Source: Armatimonadota bacterium (lineage in GTDB: Bacteria > Armatimonadota > JADLDR01). Taken from it: a stretch of DNA of 64,000 nt. The first letter of the stretch is position 1. Each line of letters opens with the position of its first letter. The translations under genes were made by a program, and so were the position numbers. Positions 48,205-58,775 of this stretch are shown here, piece after piece. The notes beneath the pieces are model-generated. The model was not told the DNA's origin and searched no databases. It saw nothing but the letters and a program-made list of their open reading frames with translations. The stretch lies in assembly GCA_020846535.1 (NCBI GenBank), contig JADLDR010000118.1, positions 105,589 to 169,588 of the forward strand, given 5' to 3'.

Positions 48205-49317
48205 TTAAAGCACTTCCTCCACAGGGGTATAGGGCATCCGGAAGAGGTCGGAAATCTCCTTGTAGCAGACATTTCCCTGAACCACATTCAGCCCCAGCCG
48301 GATCGCCTTTCGCGCTTTCGCCGACTCCCGGTAGCCTCTGTTCGCCAGTTTGAGAACATAAGGGAGGGTCGCGTTGGTCAGGGCGTAGGTGGATGTGCCC
48401 GCTACCGCTCCCGGCATATTCGCCACGCAGTAATGCACCACACCGTCCACGATATAGGTGGGCTGCTGGTGCGTGGTGGGGCGGGAAGTCTCGATACAGC
48501 CGCCCTGGTCGATAGCCACATCCACGATCACAGCACCGGGCTTCATCAGAGAGAGCATCTCGCGAGTCACCAGGACCGGGGCCTTCGCCCCGGGCAGCAG
48601 CACCGCCCCGATGACCAGATCGGCCTCCTTGAGCTTTTCACGGATATTGACGCTATTGCTCATGAGAGTGGTCACATTCGGGGGCAAGATGTCCTCCAGG
48701 TAGCGCAGGCGATCCAGGTTGATATCCAGCACCGTCACCCGCGCTCCCAGCCCGGCGGCGATCAGGGCCGCATTACTGCCCACCACGCCCCCACCGATGA
48801 TCATGACATTGGCCGGGGCCACGCCGGGAACGCCGGCAAGCAAGATGCCGCGCCCCTCGAACGGGCGCTCCAGGTATTTGGCCCCTTCCTGGACGGCCAT
48901 CCGGCCCGCCACCTCGCTCATCGGAGTGAGGAGAGGCAGAGAGCCGTTCTCCTCCTGCATCGTCTCATAGGCGATGCAGACGGCCTTCCGTTCGATCATG
49001 GACTCGGTCAGTTCCCGGCTGGCCGCAAAATGGAAATAGGTAAACAACACCTGGCCGGGGCGTATCAGGGCGTATTCCTCCGGCAAAGGTTCTTTCACTT
49101 TGACAATCATCTCGGCCCGGGCGTAGACATCGGCTGCGGTGGGGCATATCGTGGCCCCGGCGGCTTCATAGTCGCTGTCCGGGATGCCTGTCCCCAGCCC
49201 TGCCGACGCCTCGGCCAGAACCGAGTGTCCTGCCTTGATCAGCGATTCCACACCGGCCGGCACCAGAGCCACCCGGTATTCCGAGGGTTTGATTTCCTTC
49301 GGCACTCCGACAATCAT
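48205..49317 (-). CDS. ald: Alanine dehydrogenase
   Basis: MIVGVPKEIKPSEYRVALVPAGVESLIKAGHSVL...LLTPMSEVAGRMAVQEGAKYLE...GVAPANVMIIGGGVVGSNAA...NMPGAVAGTSTYALTNATLPY. Confidence 0.98.
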   Translation of the reverse strand: MIVGVPKEIKPSEYRVALVPAGVESLIKAGHSVLAEASAGLGTGIPDSDYEAAGATICPTAADVYARAEMIVKVKEPLPEEYALIRPGQVLFTYFHFAASRELTESMIERKAVCIAYETMQEENGSLPLLTPMSEVAGRMAVQEGAKYLERPFEGRGILLAGVPGVAPANVMIIGGGVVGSNAALIAAGLGARVTVLDINLDRLRYLEDILPPNVTTLMSNSVNIREKLKEADLVIGAVLLPGAKAPVLVTREMLSLMKPGAVIVDVAIDQGGCIETSRPTTHQQPTYIVDGVVHYCVANMPGAVAGTSTYALTNATLPYVLKLANRGYRESAKARKAIRLGLNVVQGNVCYKEISDLFRMPYTPVEEVL

Positions 49318-49390
49318 TCATGCCTCCTTACCATGATGCAGCATCCGTGCGAGGCACGGCAGGCCCTGTCGGGGCGGATCCGGCCTGTTT

Positions 49391-50350
49391 CTAGCCTTCC
49401 GGTTCCAGCGCCAGGCAGAGCGCGCCCAGGATGCCCCCATCGTCCCCCAGTTCGGCGGGCACGATGTCCGCAACCCGGGCCAGGTCGCGCATGGCACGCG
49501 CTTTGGCGACGCGGCGTGCCGGCTCGAAAAGAAGATCCCCCACCTTCGAGACGCCACCACCGATCACCACGCGCTTGGGGTTCAAAATATTGATGATATT
49601 CGCCACTCCCAGGCCCAAGTATTTTCCGGTTTCCTCCCAGATGTCCAGGGCCAGCGAGTCGCCCATGCGGGCCGCCTCTGCGGCGACCTGGGCATCGGCT
49701 TTGGCGATATCGCCGCCGACCATCTCCAGCATTTTCGAGAACCGCCCGCCCGCCAGCTTTTCGCGGGTGCGCCGGGCGATGGCCGTGCCCGAAGCCAGCG
49801 ATTCCAGGCAGCCCCAGTTGCCGCAATTACAGCGGGGGCCGTCCGGCAGAATGATCTGATGGCCGAACTCCCCGGCATTATCGTCCGTGCCGTGATAGAC
49901 TTTGCCTCCGGCGATGATGCCTCCGCCGATGCCGGTGCTGACCGTAAAATAGGCGAAATCCTCGAAGCCCCGTCCTGCCCCCAGCCGCGCTTCTCCCAGG
50001 GCGGCGGCATTGGCGTCATTCTCCAGAAGGGTTTTGCAATCGAACTCTTCCGCAAACAGATCCACCAGGGGCAGCCCGTTCCAGCCGGGCAGGTTCGGCA
50101 CGGTCAGCACCACCCCGGTTCTCCTATTGAGGGGGCCACCACATCCGATACCGATAGAGGAAAGGGATTCTACAGGGACGCCGGTTTCCTTGAGGAGCCG
50201 GTGCAGCGCGTTCTTCATATCTTGCACGACAGGCAACGGCCCTCTCTCCGCCTTCGTATCGAAGCGGGCGCGGCCTCTGATGTTCATCTGTTCGTCCGCC
50301 ACTGCGACAATGATCTTGGTTCCACCGATGTCGATGCCAGCAATAGCCAA
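49391..50350 (-). CDS. ROK family sugar kinase (glucokinase-like), probable TTG start
   Basis: AIAGIDIGGTKIIVAVAD; ENDANAAALGEARLGAG; STGIGGGIIAGGKVYHG; CNCGNWGCLESLASG. Confidence 0.93.
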   Translation of the reverse strand: MAIAGIDIGGTKIIVAVADEQMNIRGRARFDTKAERGPLPVVQDMKNALHRLLKETGVPVESLSSIGIGCGGPLNRRTGVVLTVPNLPGWNGLPLVDLFAEEFDCKTLLENDANAAALGEARLGAGRGFEDFAYFTVSTGIGGGIIAGGKVYHGTDDNAGEFGHQIILPDGPRCNCGNWGCLESLASGTAIARRTREKLAGGRFSKMLEMVGGDIAKADAQVAAEAARMGDSLALDIWEETGKYLGLGVANIINILNPKRVVIGGGVSKVGDLLFEPARRVAKARAMRDLARVADIVPAELGDDGGILGALCLALEPEG

Positions 50351-50524
50351 GCCCAGGCTCCCTTCTTCAGCGGTTTCGCTGAAGCAAATTGGACATCTCA
50401 TTCATTATAGCATCTTTCGGAAGGGGCGGTCAATTTGAGAGGATGAGAGGGAAGGATCTGCATGGCCTCGCAAATCGCGGCAGGAAAGCAGGTAGTATCA
50501 TGTGATTGAGAATGCGACCAGCTT

Positions 50525-51840
50525 CTATATGCTGTATTGGGAGCGGTGGTAATCGCTGACGGCTCGCTCCCAGTTGATGAGGGCATCCAAATGGCTGTCG
50601 GGCGTCTCGATCCGGAATTCCTCCCGGCGGCTGTCCCAATAGCGGCAGGCCGCCTGAAGGCTCTTTTCAGGAGCGGCTATCAGCCGGGCGAACCGGCTTT
50701 CTGGCTCCAGGGCCCGCCTGATATAGTTGTGGAACCACAGCTTTTTCAAAGCGTCGCGCTCTTCGGGCCAAACGGAGGCAGGGAGCATATCGAGCCGGGC
50801 CATCGTTATCCGGGCGCGATCCTCATCGTAGCGAGTCACTCCCCAGGCGGCCGCGATATGATAGGTCCTGCGCGGCGCATCGGCGATGAACTGTGCCTGC
50901 TGGCCGTAACGGGCTGTCAGGGCGCGCCCCATAGCGATCCAGAGAAGGAGAAAGATCCTCCGCTCCTGGGGGAGGGGTGACCTCTCTCCCCTGGCCCCTC
51001 TCCCCGAAACCCAGGGGATGCGTCGGAGCGCCTCCGGGGAGAGGGGGATAGATCGTGCGTTATTTTACAGCGCCACCCACTCCCCCTGCCCGTTTCGGGA
51101 AGGGGGAGTGGGGGTTAGGTAACGGTCTCCCCAAGGCCCGCCCCCCGCCCCGGCGGGACCGGCAGCCTGATCTGGATCGCTATGGGGGCTGTCAGGACGC
51201 TCCCCTGCCCCTCCTCGTCCCAGCCTGCCATGACCAGGCCGTCCGGCAGGTTGGGTTCGGTGATGCGTGCCGTATTGCTGGCGACCTCCACCTTATTGGC
51301 GTTGGCCTCCGAAGCCACCCACCAGATGCCGCCGTACTGCCAGGCCAGCCTTATATCCTGATCGAACTCCACCCGGCAGACCAGGCCGTGCCCCTCCATC
51401 GTGGGCGCGATGCGAACCGATATCTTCCATCCGCTGCCGTTGAGGCGATAGTCGGTGTATCCGGGTCGAAAATCAGCCTTTGCGCCGGGAAGCGTATCGA
51501 GCCAGACGATCTGGCCGTCAGGGGCGAGGACTCCCAGGCGCAGAGTTCCCATGCAAGGGTCGACATTGCCTCCGGGCGCATCGGGCCGGGGCCACAAGGA
51601 AATATACGGTCCTCGGAGTAGCAGCCGTTGCCGGTAACGGTATCCATCATAAAGAGGGGCGCATCGCCCGCCCAGACGCGGTTTTGCCCCTGCACGATAG
51701 GCCGGTTCAGGCGGCGGGCGCTGCCGGTGATGGTGAAGCCTCCGCCCTTCAAGCAGGCTCGATAGCCCCTCTGCCGTCACCGGGGCCATGAAGAGCGAGC
51801 GGCCCAGCAGGATGCTGGTATCCGTGTCCGGAGTTTTCAA
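50525..51840 (-). pseudogene. Glycosidase-like gene split by a MITE-like insertion and frameshifts
   Basis: Text runs ...WDEEGQGSVLTA | (insert) | LTARYGQQAQFIADAPRRTYHIAAAWG...; further frame changes near 51540 and 51750. Confidence 0.7.
50927..51187. mobile_element. MITE-like repeat family B, copy 2, inserted in a coding sequence
   Basis: 17-bp perfect terminal inverted repeats ccccatagcgatccaga (50927-50943) / tctggatcgctatgggg (51171-51187), flanked by near-direct repeats ctgtcagggcgcg / ctgtcaggacgct. Confidence 0.75.
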
Positions 51841-51912
51841 CGATTCGAGCGGGGCCGGCAGAAACGTGACCTCCGACTTGATAACGCGCAGGCCGCGCGT
51901 TATTTCCTCTTC

Positions 51913-52968
51913 CTATCGGCTGACAGCCTCCTGTTCTGCCTGCAAAGCCGCCGCAAAGCGGGAGACCGGCTTTTCTTTGGAGAGAAGTGTCGGCCCCAAA
52001 GCCCTGACCGAGACGGGCTTCCGCTCGACAGGCATCTCCTCCACGTACGCTCCCTCCACAGGAAACGACTCGCCCGTTCCCGCTGTATCGGTTAAAAATG
52101 CAGCCGTTTTCTCTGCGTCCGCCTCTATCGAAAGATCCACTGGCCCGGCTGTCCGCAAGAAGGGAACGCCATATATGCGGGTGTAGCGATTATCTCCGGG
52201 CGGGCTGACCATGCGGGCGCGGTTGGCGTTTTCCCGGCTCAAGTAATTCAAGATATTACCGAAAAGTTGTTCCAGATTGGGCCGGTATAAATCCCTGTCT
52301 GTGGTAAAGTCGGGCAGCCGCCAGCCTACGAAGAGGATCCGGCCCTGACCGAAGCGATATTCTACCAGGGACCGCTCCCCCAGCCCGGCGTTACCTTCGA
52401 CCAGAAGGTCGCCTGTAGGAGAACTGGAGCCGTAGAAATCGGCCAGCGCGTTGCCGCCGAAGGCGGTCAGCAGGACAGGCTTTCCTGTATCCAGGCCGGA
52501 AAAGATCGGATGATGCCTGTATTTTTCCCGAACCAGGACACCGCTTGTAAAAGCGCTGTCCGAGGGGGGAAGGATGCGAAAAGGCGAGGTTTCAACGCCG
52601 GTGCCGTTGAGTATGCGGCCTGCGGCCCCGGAAAGAAGAAGCACCCCGCCGCCCAGCACATAAAGGCGTAAATCCTCACAGGCCGCTTCGCCCAGGAGCG
52701 CCGCCCCCGGGCCGTCTCCCTCATGATACCAGACGACATCGAACTCCTCAGGCGCGTAGATGCGCCTTCCATCCGCCTGCCATCCGCCTGCCGCCGCTGG
52801 CTTCAACCGGAAAACCGAGCCTTGCGTCCGGGCAGAAGCCAGGGCGGCGGCATTCCGCTTCGGTGTCTCTTTCGGCAGCGCGGGATCGATGGATCCGATG
52901 CGAAGCTGAGCCTGAACGGGCATAAGAGCGTTGAGCCAGAGCAGCGGGATCAAATGGCGCAGGAGCAT
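51913..52968 (-). CDS. Secreted protein of unknown function with GATase-like region (possibly the N-terminal part of the disrupted gene at 50525-51840)
   Basis: Signal peptide MLLRHLIPLLWLNALMPVQA; EEFDVVWYHEGDGPG...LRLYVLGGGVLLLSGAAGRIL; stop is TAG at 51913-51915, frame stays open after it. Confidence 0.55.
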   Translation of the reverse strand: MLLRHLIPLLWLNALMPVQAQLRIGSIDPALPKETPKRNAAALASARTQGSVFRLKPAAAGGWQADGRRIYAPEEFDVVWYHEGDGPGAALLGEAACEDLRLYVLGGGVLLLSGAAGRILNGTGVETSPFRILPPSDSAFTSGVLVREKYRHHPIFSGLDTGKPVLLTAFGGNALADFYGSSSPTGDLLVEGNAGLGERSLVEYRFGQGRILFVGWRLPDFTTDRDLYRPNLEQLFGNILNYLSRENANRARMVSPPGDNRYTRIYGVPFLRTAGPVDLSIEADAEKTAAFLTDTAGTGESFPVEGAYVEEMPVERKPVSVRALGPTLLSKEKPVSRFAAALQAEQEAVSR

Positions 52969-53012
52969 GGCGTATTCCTTTCCGGTGTGCCGCGCAGTGA
53001 TTCGGGGCGGCA

Positions 53013-53036
53013 GAGGGCGACCCATCAGGTCGCCCT
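53013..53036. repeat. GGGCGACCCATCGGGTCGCCC-type palindrome
   Basis: agggcgacccatcaggtcgccct. Confidence 0.6.
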
Positions 53037-53159
53037 TCCAAGCAAACACCCTGATGATATCAAATGGAATTTGGTATCGTGTATGGCAACCCGGCCCCTC
53101 AATCTTTGCATAGCCATCGTACTCAGATGATGACCGCATCGTTTCTATCCGAACTTACC

Positions 53160-54419
53160 TCACCCTATCAGCTCGTCCGCATGTTCCCTGACCTTGCAGA
53201 CAGCGTCCAGCATAGCGTCCATATCTTCCGGGCCGCCCAGGAAAATGCTGTGGCTCATACTGACGCCTTCCTCGCGGAAGATGCGCTCGCACTGGGGGCA
53301 CTGGATTTTGGAATAGTCGGGCGGCTCAATGCCCTGCGGCCAGACGACCGGGCCGAAGTTGCGCTCCAGGAAGAGGGGGTTCTGGTAGATGGGATGGAGA
53401 TGGCCCAGGTGGCAGGGGACACCTTCCGCGCCGAGGGCTTCCATGAATCTATCGCGCGTGACGCCTTCGGGCCACTCGTCTTTCAGGAACCGCCAGTGGT
53501 AGAAATAGAAGACCCATCGCTCCAGCCCGGGAACGCGCTCGATGGGGGCCACGCCGGGGATGCCCCGCAGTCCGTCCTCGAAACGCCGGGCGTTGGCGTC
53601 GCGGGCGTTGGCCTGCTCATCGAAGCGGGAGAACTGGGCCAGGGCGACAGCAGCCTGCCATTCAGTCATCCGGAGGTTGCTGGCAACCATGTGGAATTCA
53701 TAGAAGGGCCTGCCGGGCATCCGCCCGATGTGGTGAAAGCTGAAGGCTTTCTTTGCGAATTCCTCGTTATCGGTCAGCAGGATGCCGCCCTCCCCGCAGG
53801 TGAGGGTCTTCCCCATCTGGAGGCTGAAAGAACCCATATCGCCCCGCGCTCCCAGTTTCTTGCCCTGGTAGATGGTGCCGTGTGCGTGGGCGCAGTCCTC
53901 CAGCACAAACAGGCCGTGCTTTTTCGCGATGGCGTTGATGGCATCCATATCGCAGGGGTAGCCCGCGTAATGCACGGGCATGATCCCCACGGTGCGCGGG
54001 GTGATGGCCGCCTCGATAGCCGCCGGGCTGATCTGATAGGTTGCAGGATCGATATCGACGATGATGGGGATGGCGTTGACCAGAATGATGGCCGTAGCCG
54101 AGGCTACAAAGGTTACGGCTGGAACGATCACCTCGTCTCCGGCCTTGATCCCGAGGGCTTTCAGAGCGCATTCGAGGGCCTGGGTGCCGTTGGTGACCGC
54201 AATGCCGAAACGGGCGTCCTGGTAGGCGGCAAACTCCTGCTCGAAGCGAACCACCTTCGATTGGCTGCTCTCCGCCTCGCTGTATCCCCCGCGCCACCAC
54301 TTTCCGGAATTCAGCACTTCATCGAGATAACGCTTCTCCAGATCGCCGTAGATCGGCCAGGCTTTCCCGAGAGGCCGGTTGACCGCCTTACTGCCGCCTT
54401 TGATTGCCAGATGAGCCAT
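53160..54419 (-). CDS. DegT/DnrJ/EryC1/StrS family aminotransferase
   Basis: WWRGGYSEAESSQSKVVRFEQEFAAYQDARFGIAVTNGTQALECALKALGIKAGDEVIVPAVTFVASATAI; LEDCAHAHGT; SFSLQMGKTLTCGEGG. Confidence 0.95.
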   Translation of the reverse strand: MAHLAIKGGSKAVNRPLGKAWPIYGDLEKRYLDEVLNSGKWWRGGYSEAESSQSKVVRFEQEFAAYQDARFGIAVTNGTQALECALKALGIKAGDEVIVPAVTFVASATAIILVNAIPIIVDIDPATYQISPAAIEAAITPRTVGIMPVHYAGYPCDMDAINAIAKKHGLFVLEDCAHAHGTIYQGKKLGARGDMGSFSLQMGKTLTCGEGGILLTDNEEFAKKAFSFHHIGRMPGRPFYEFHMVASNLRMTEWQAAVALAQFSRFDEQANARDANARRFEDGLRGIPGVAPIERVPGLERWVFYFYHWRFLKDEWPEGVTRDRFMEALGAEGVPCHLGHLHPIYQNPLFLERNFGPVVWPQGIEPPDYSKIQCPQCERIFREEGVSMSHSIFLGGPEDMDAMLDAVCKVREHADELIG

Positions 54420-54489
54420 GAGAAACCTCCTTGAGAATGGTATGTCAATCAGTTTGTAAAAGTTGGTCGAAAAATCATGTACAATCTTT

Positions 54490-54515
54490 AGGGGGCGATC
54501 CACCAGTCGCCCTCT
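54490..54515. repeat. GGGCGACC-type palindrome (degenerate)
   Basis: agggggcgatccaccagtcgccctct. Confidence 0.45.
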
Positions 54516-54617
54516 ACAGCATAGGATGCGTGCCCCGATTCAGTCCCACACCTGAAGGCCCGCCTCCATTTGCCCCCGGATTTGCTGGGCGATATCCTCC
54601 GGGCCGGCGAAAAAGAA

Positions 54618-57600
54618 TCAGGTTTCATACAGTTTCATCTCCACCGGCCACTCGGAGACATGGCAGGCAGCCTGCTCTCCGGTGAAGAGGTCGAAAACGG
54701 TTCCGGCAGGCCAGGGCCGGCGGATGTGCTTGCCGCCGGGCCGCCGGGCGTGGACAAGGATCAGCTCTGCGGCGGCGGGGATCAGGTCGTCGGTGTCGAG
54801 ATAGAGATGTTATCCGCTGTCTTCCCGATGGCGCGGAGCAGGGCGTTCGGGAGATAAGGCGCGGAGCAGAAGAGCCTGGTGTAGCCGTCCATCCGGCGGA
54901 CGATCAGGCCCGGTTCCTGTAAAGCGTCCAGGAGGCCCAGGACTGTTATATCGCTTCCGGGACCTTCCGCATAAAAGAGAGGGCCGACGGCCCTCGTCCC
55001 GGCATCATCAAAATCGTGTGGGCCTGTGCCGAAGCAGGAAAGGGTTCCGCCGTCCGCTGAGGGAGGGCGGCTCCAGGGATGGCTGCTCGGGATCAGGGAT
55101 ATGCGGGGCAGGGCTTCCATGTTCGCCGCACGCAGGCGAAATCCGGCGATGCGGGAGGCCCGGTCCAGGTCGAAAGCGGTGGTATCGAGATTGACCACCC
55201 CTGGCGCTCCCAGCCAGATAAGGGCAGCCCTGCGTTTCCGGACCAGGACGATCAGGGACTGGGTCTGCCGGTCGGAGAGAGTGAAAGCATTCGTGACCAT
55301 CAGCACGCGGTGGGCAGGCATATCGGGATGGGAGGCGTCCTCCACGTGGCATACCTCGCAGGCCATGCCGCAGTGCGTCCAATGCAGCCGCCGGACCTCG
55401 TAATGCATCGGACAGATCAGACGGTTGGAGGCGGGCTGATGAAAGCCGGCCCGGTTATCGAGGAATATCCCCATTCCGGGCGGTGTGGAGCGGTCGGCAT
55501 GGACAACGCCCCGCCCGACCGACTGAAAGCATTTGACCGTCTCGATATGCTCTGGCAGGCTGTACATCCCGTCATTGATCTCGTGCCACCATAAGGCTCC
55601 CCCTTTGAGGAGAGAATAGCCGGTATCGCGCAGCAGAATCCGGATGTCCCGCCAGGGAGATTCCGGGCTGCGCCAGAGGCTTCCGACCGGGTGTTCTTCA
55701 TGGGCGTTGGCGACAAGACGGGTGCGGGTATCGAAGTCTCTTAGCCACATCTTGCTTGCCAGCCGCAGCATTCCGAGAGGGATCATGGAGGAGGTGTCCC
55801 CTCTGCCGGGGTCGCGGAGGGCGTAGGAGGCGGGAGACTCGAACATATCGAGGTCCGGGCTGGCCGTCGCTTTTTCAAAGGACTCTTTCATCAGGTGGTG
55901 GATCATGAAGGCATGCAGGTCGCAGTCCAGCACGGCCCCCAGCGGCGAGGCTGTCAGAGATTCTCGGCTGGCTCCCCGCTTCGCCGCCCCGGCCCAGCAG
56001 TAATCGGCAGTCCGCCTCCGGGCCGGGGAGCGCAGGCGGAACCATTCCATCTGCAGCCGTTTGATTCGATCCGGGGGCCGGGCCGTTTCGAAAGTCACAT
56101 CCGAGTCGCTCCAGGCGCGGCGAAGCCGTTCTTCATCTTCGGCGTAATATTCGCGCAGCTTGCGGCGAAAATAAGCGGCCATCGCCAGGCTGAAGTCGCC
56201 GCAGAACCAGTTTCCGGCCAGGAACGGATCGACTGCGGGGCCGTTTTCCCCGCACTGGCCGGCCCCGATCTGGGAGAGCATGACGCGCCCCTGGAATCGG
56301 GTATGCGGATGCCGCGCTATAGCCTCCGCATAACGGGCCGAATCCTCCCGCCATACCGGGGAGGCCCAGGAGGGGTCGCGCACCGCTACCTTATCCCAAT
56401 CCACAGGCCGGTCGTAAGTGGTCGTCTCGTCAGGATGCCGTGCGATCCACTCTGGCGCGGGCTGCATGGACATCATGCAGGCTCCGAGCGCCTTCGGATG
56501 GCGGGTAAAGACCTTTTCGAACATGGCTGCGATAGGGCCAAGATCGAAGGCTCCCTCCGGGCCGACCTGGAAAGGAACACAAGAGAACATGACGATTTCC
56601 GGCTCCGCTTTCCCGAAGGAAGGATAGCCCCGGGGAGCCTTCCGAAAAAGAACGGCCCCGCCGTGTATCAGCCTGCCATTGATGAATATAGTGAGAGCGC
56701 CCCTTGGTTGTGAATATGAGTTTCTAAGTCCCTTACTCGTGCCATTGATGAATATAGTGAGAGCGCCCCTGTAAAGCCTGCGCTTCGCAATAACCTTTGT
56801 CCCCTCCCAGGACGGATATCCGGTCATTTTCTCATTGCTCCAGTCTGACCACGGCAGAGCGTTCCGTCCTGCCCAGCGGGCCTTGGCGCGCCTGATGTCC
56901 GGGTCGTAGCACTGCGCCTTGAGATACAGCGCCCGTTCGTCATAGGTCATGTAGGCCTGGGTGGTGGGATAGGAGAGGAAGATGCTCATCCACGAAGGTT
57001 CCGCCGCCGGCCAGGGGCAAAGCATAGCGCACCCAGGCGGGATCGGAATGGGCCAGCGGGCCAGAGCCGGGCGGGGCCGGTGTGCGCTTTATAGATACAG
57101 TAGCGCGGATCGAGGACAGCTTCTCAGGCGCGTAGGAATCCAGCACACCCTGGTTTAAGGAGACCATGCCGCGCTGTGCAAGCTGCCGGTAGAGTTTCAG
57201 GTATCGGGCGTGAAGAGGGGTATAGGCCTGATGCTCCGGAGTCTCTTCGCGGTAGTAGGCAAGCTGACCGCGCTGAAGCGCAATAAACGCTTCGGCAAAA
57301 TCGAGGCACAGGGATTGATCCTCAATCCGGGCCGATTCCGGCGTGCCGGGCGGAACCAGGGCCTCCGCTTTTTCCAGGTCCTTTCGGGGAACGGCGAAGG
57401 TCTCGTCCGCCCAGATCGCCCAGGTGACGAGCGCCGAATGCAGCCCGGCTTCCGTGCAGAAGCCTTTCCATCGGCGGTAATATGCCTGCATCGCCCCGGA
57501 AGTCCTGCCGTAGAGGGCATCGCAGAAGCAGCGAACGATCCCCTGCGGGGTCAGGCGGCTTTCCCAGGCCACTCTCAGGGCCGCATAGTTTCGCAACCCC

Positions 57601-58773
57601 TCGGGGCCGGACGTATAGACACCGCCACAGGTCAAGCCCTGAGCGCCTCGGGCGGCCAGGTAGCGGGCCGTTTGTAACGTGCGACGGTAGACATTGGCAA
57701 AGGGAAGGCCCATGTAGCCGCCGTACAACCCGTAATAATCGTAGACAAGGACATGGGAGGCGATTTTCTACCATCCTTCTAGCCGGAGCCGGGCATCGCG
57801 GGCCAGCGGAGAGCGAGTATCGGTGTAGGAGTGAAACATGCAGTTCGCGCTGTCCGCCAGCACCACCACATTCGACTCGCACCTCATATCGGGGGGAGGA
57901 TCGAGCGTTTCGAGATAGGCGTCAAAGGCTACATTTCTGCCGGGGTGGGTTCGGGTGACCTCGCGGGCGACGGCGTTAGCGAAGGCGACCATGTAGCGGC
58001 CCCTCCCCGGAAACAGGATCGGGCGCATCGAGTTTGCGGCACTCCGCACAGGCGCATTTCCCGGCCCTATCGTTGTTGAAGAAAGAGACGGCTTGAAGCC
58101 CGGGGCTTTCACTCAGAATTCTCCGCGAGCGTTCCACGGCCAGGCGGACCACATCGGGATTGGTCGTGCAGAGCTGCCAGCCTTCCGGCTCGGTGGCGGA
58201 CCGCTTGCCCCAGATTTCGCTGTAATACTTCGGGTGGATTTTGAAATAAACCTCCGGCGGCGCGATGCCAGCATGGATATGGCGATGCTCGATGGCCGTG
58301 CCGCCGTAGTGGTTCCACCGCTCGAATTCGGCCAGGGGCGCGGAATCTACCTCCCCTGCCACGTAGCGGAAGACGGCATCTTGCGTTCTCCGGTAGGGGT
58401 CGTCGTCGTTTCCGGCGATCACGAAATCGGAACCGACGTACCGCAGGATGATCGCCTCGTCCCGGGAGCCGGTTCCTTTCGGCCCGGCCACACCCAGCGA
58501 TCTCGCCGATGCGCTGTCCCCTACCAGGAGGCGCGACCCGGCGGGGCGGCACTTCTCGGGCGCGACCGGCGCCTCTGCACCTGTGGCTTCCCGGATAGTC
58601 TCCTGAAGATCGCGGACGGCCCGCAGGACTTTTTCCGGGGCCTTATCGGCGATGACAATGGAAGCGGCGGGCTTCCCATCTCTCACAATCTCGATAGGGG
58701 GCTGGCCTGCTGCGGCCTCTCGTTCCATCAAAGCTATCATCAGGCAGCCGATCAGGATCGTATAGCTTTTCAA
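54618..58773 (-). pseudogene. Large DUF4838/glycoside-hydrolase-like protein gene, heavily decayed
   Basis: Continuous protein text across five frame blocks: IEIVRDGKPAASIVIAD...NNDRAGKCACAECRKLDAPDP | RGRYMVAFANAVAREV...LRLEGW(TAG)KIASHVLVYDYYGLYGGYMGLPF... | AAEPSWMSIFLSYPTTQAYMTYDERALYLKAQ... | HLYLDTDDLIPAAAELILVHARRPGG...; shifts near 58018, 57005 and 54810. Confidence 0.75.
56674..56770. repeat. 66-bp-offset in-frame tandem duplication (31-bp exact repeat)
   Basis: tgccattgatgaatatagtgagagcgcccct at 56674-56704 and 56740-56770; protein RGALTIFING occurs twice. Confidence 0.92.
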
Positions 58774-58775
58774 GG

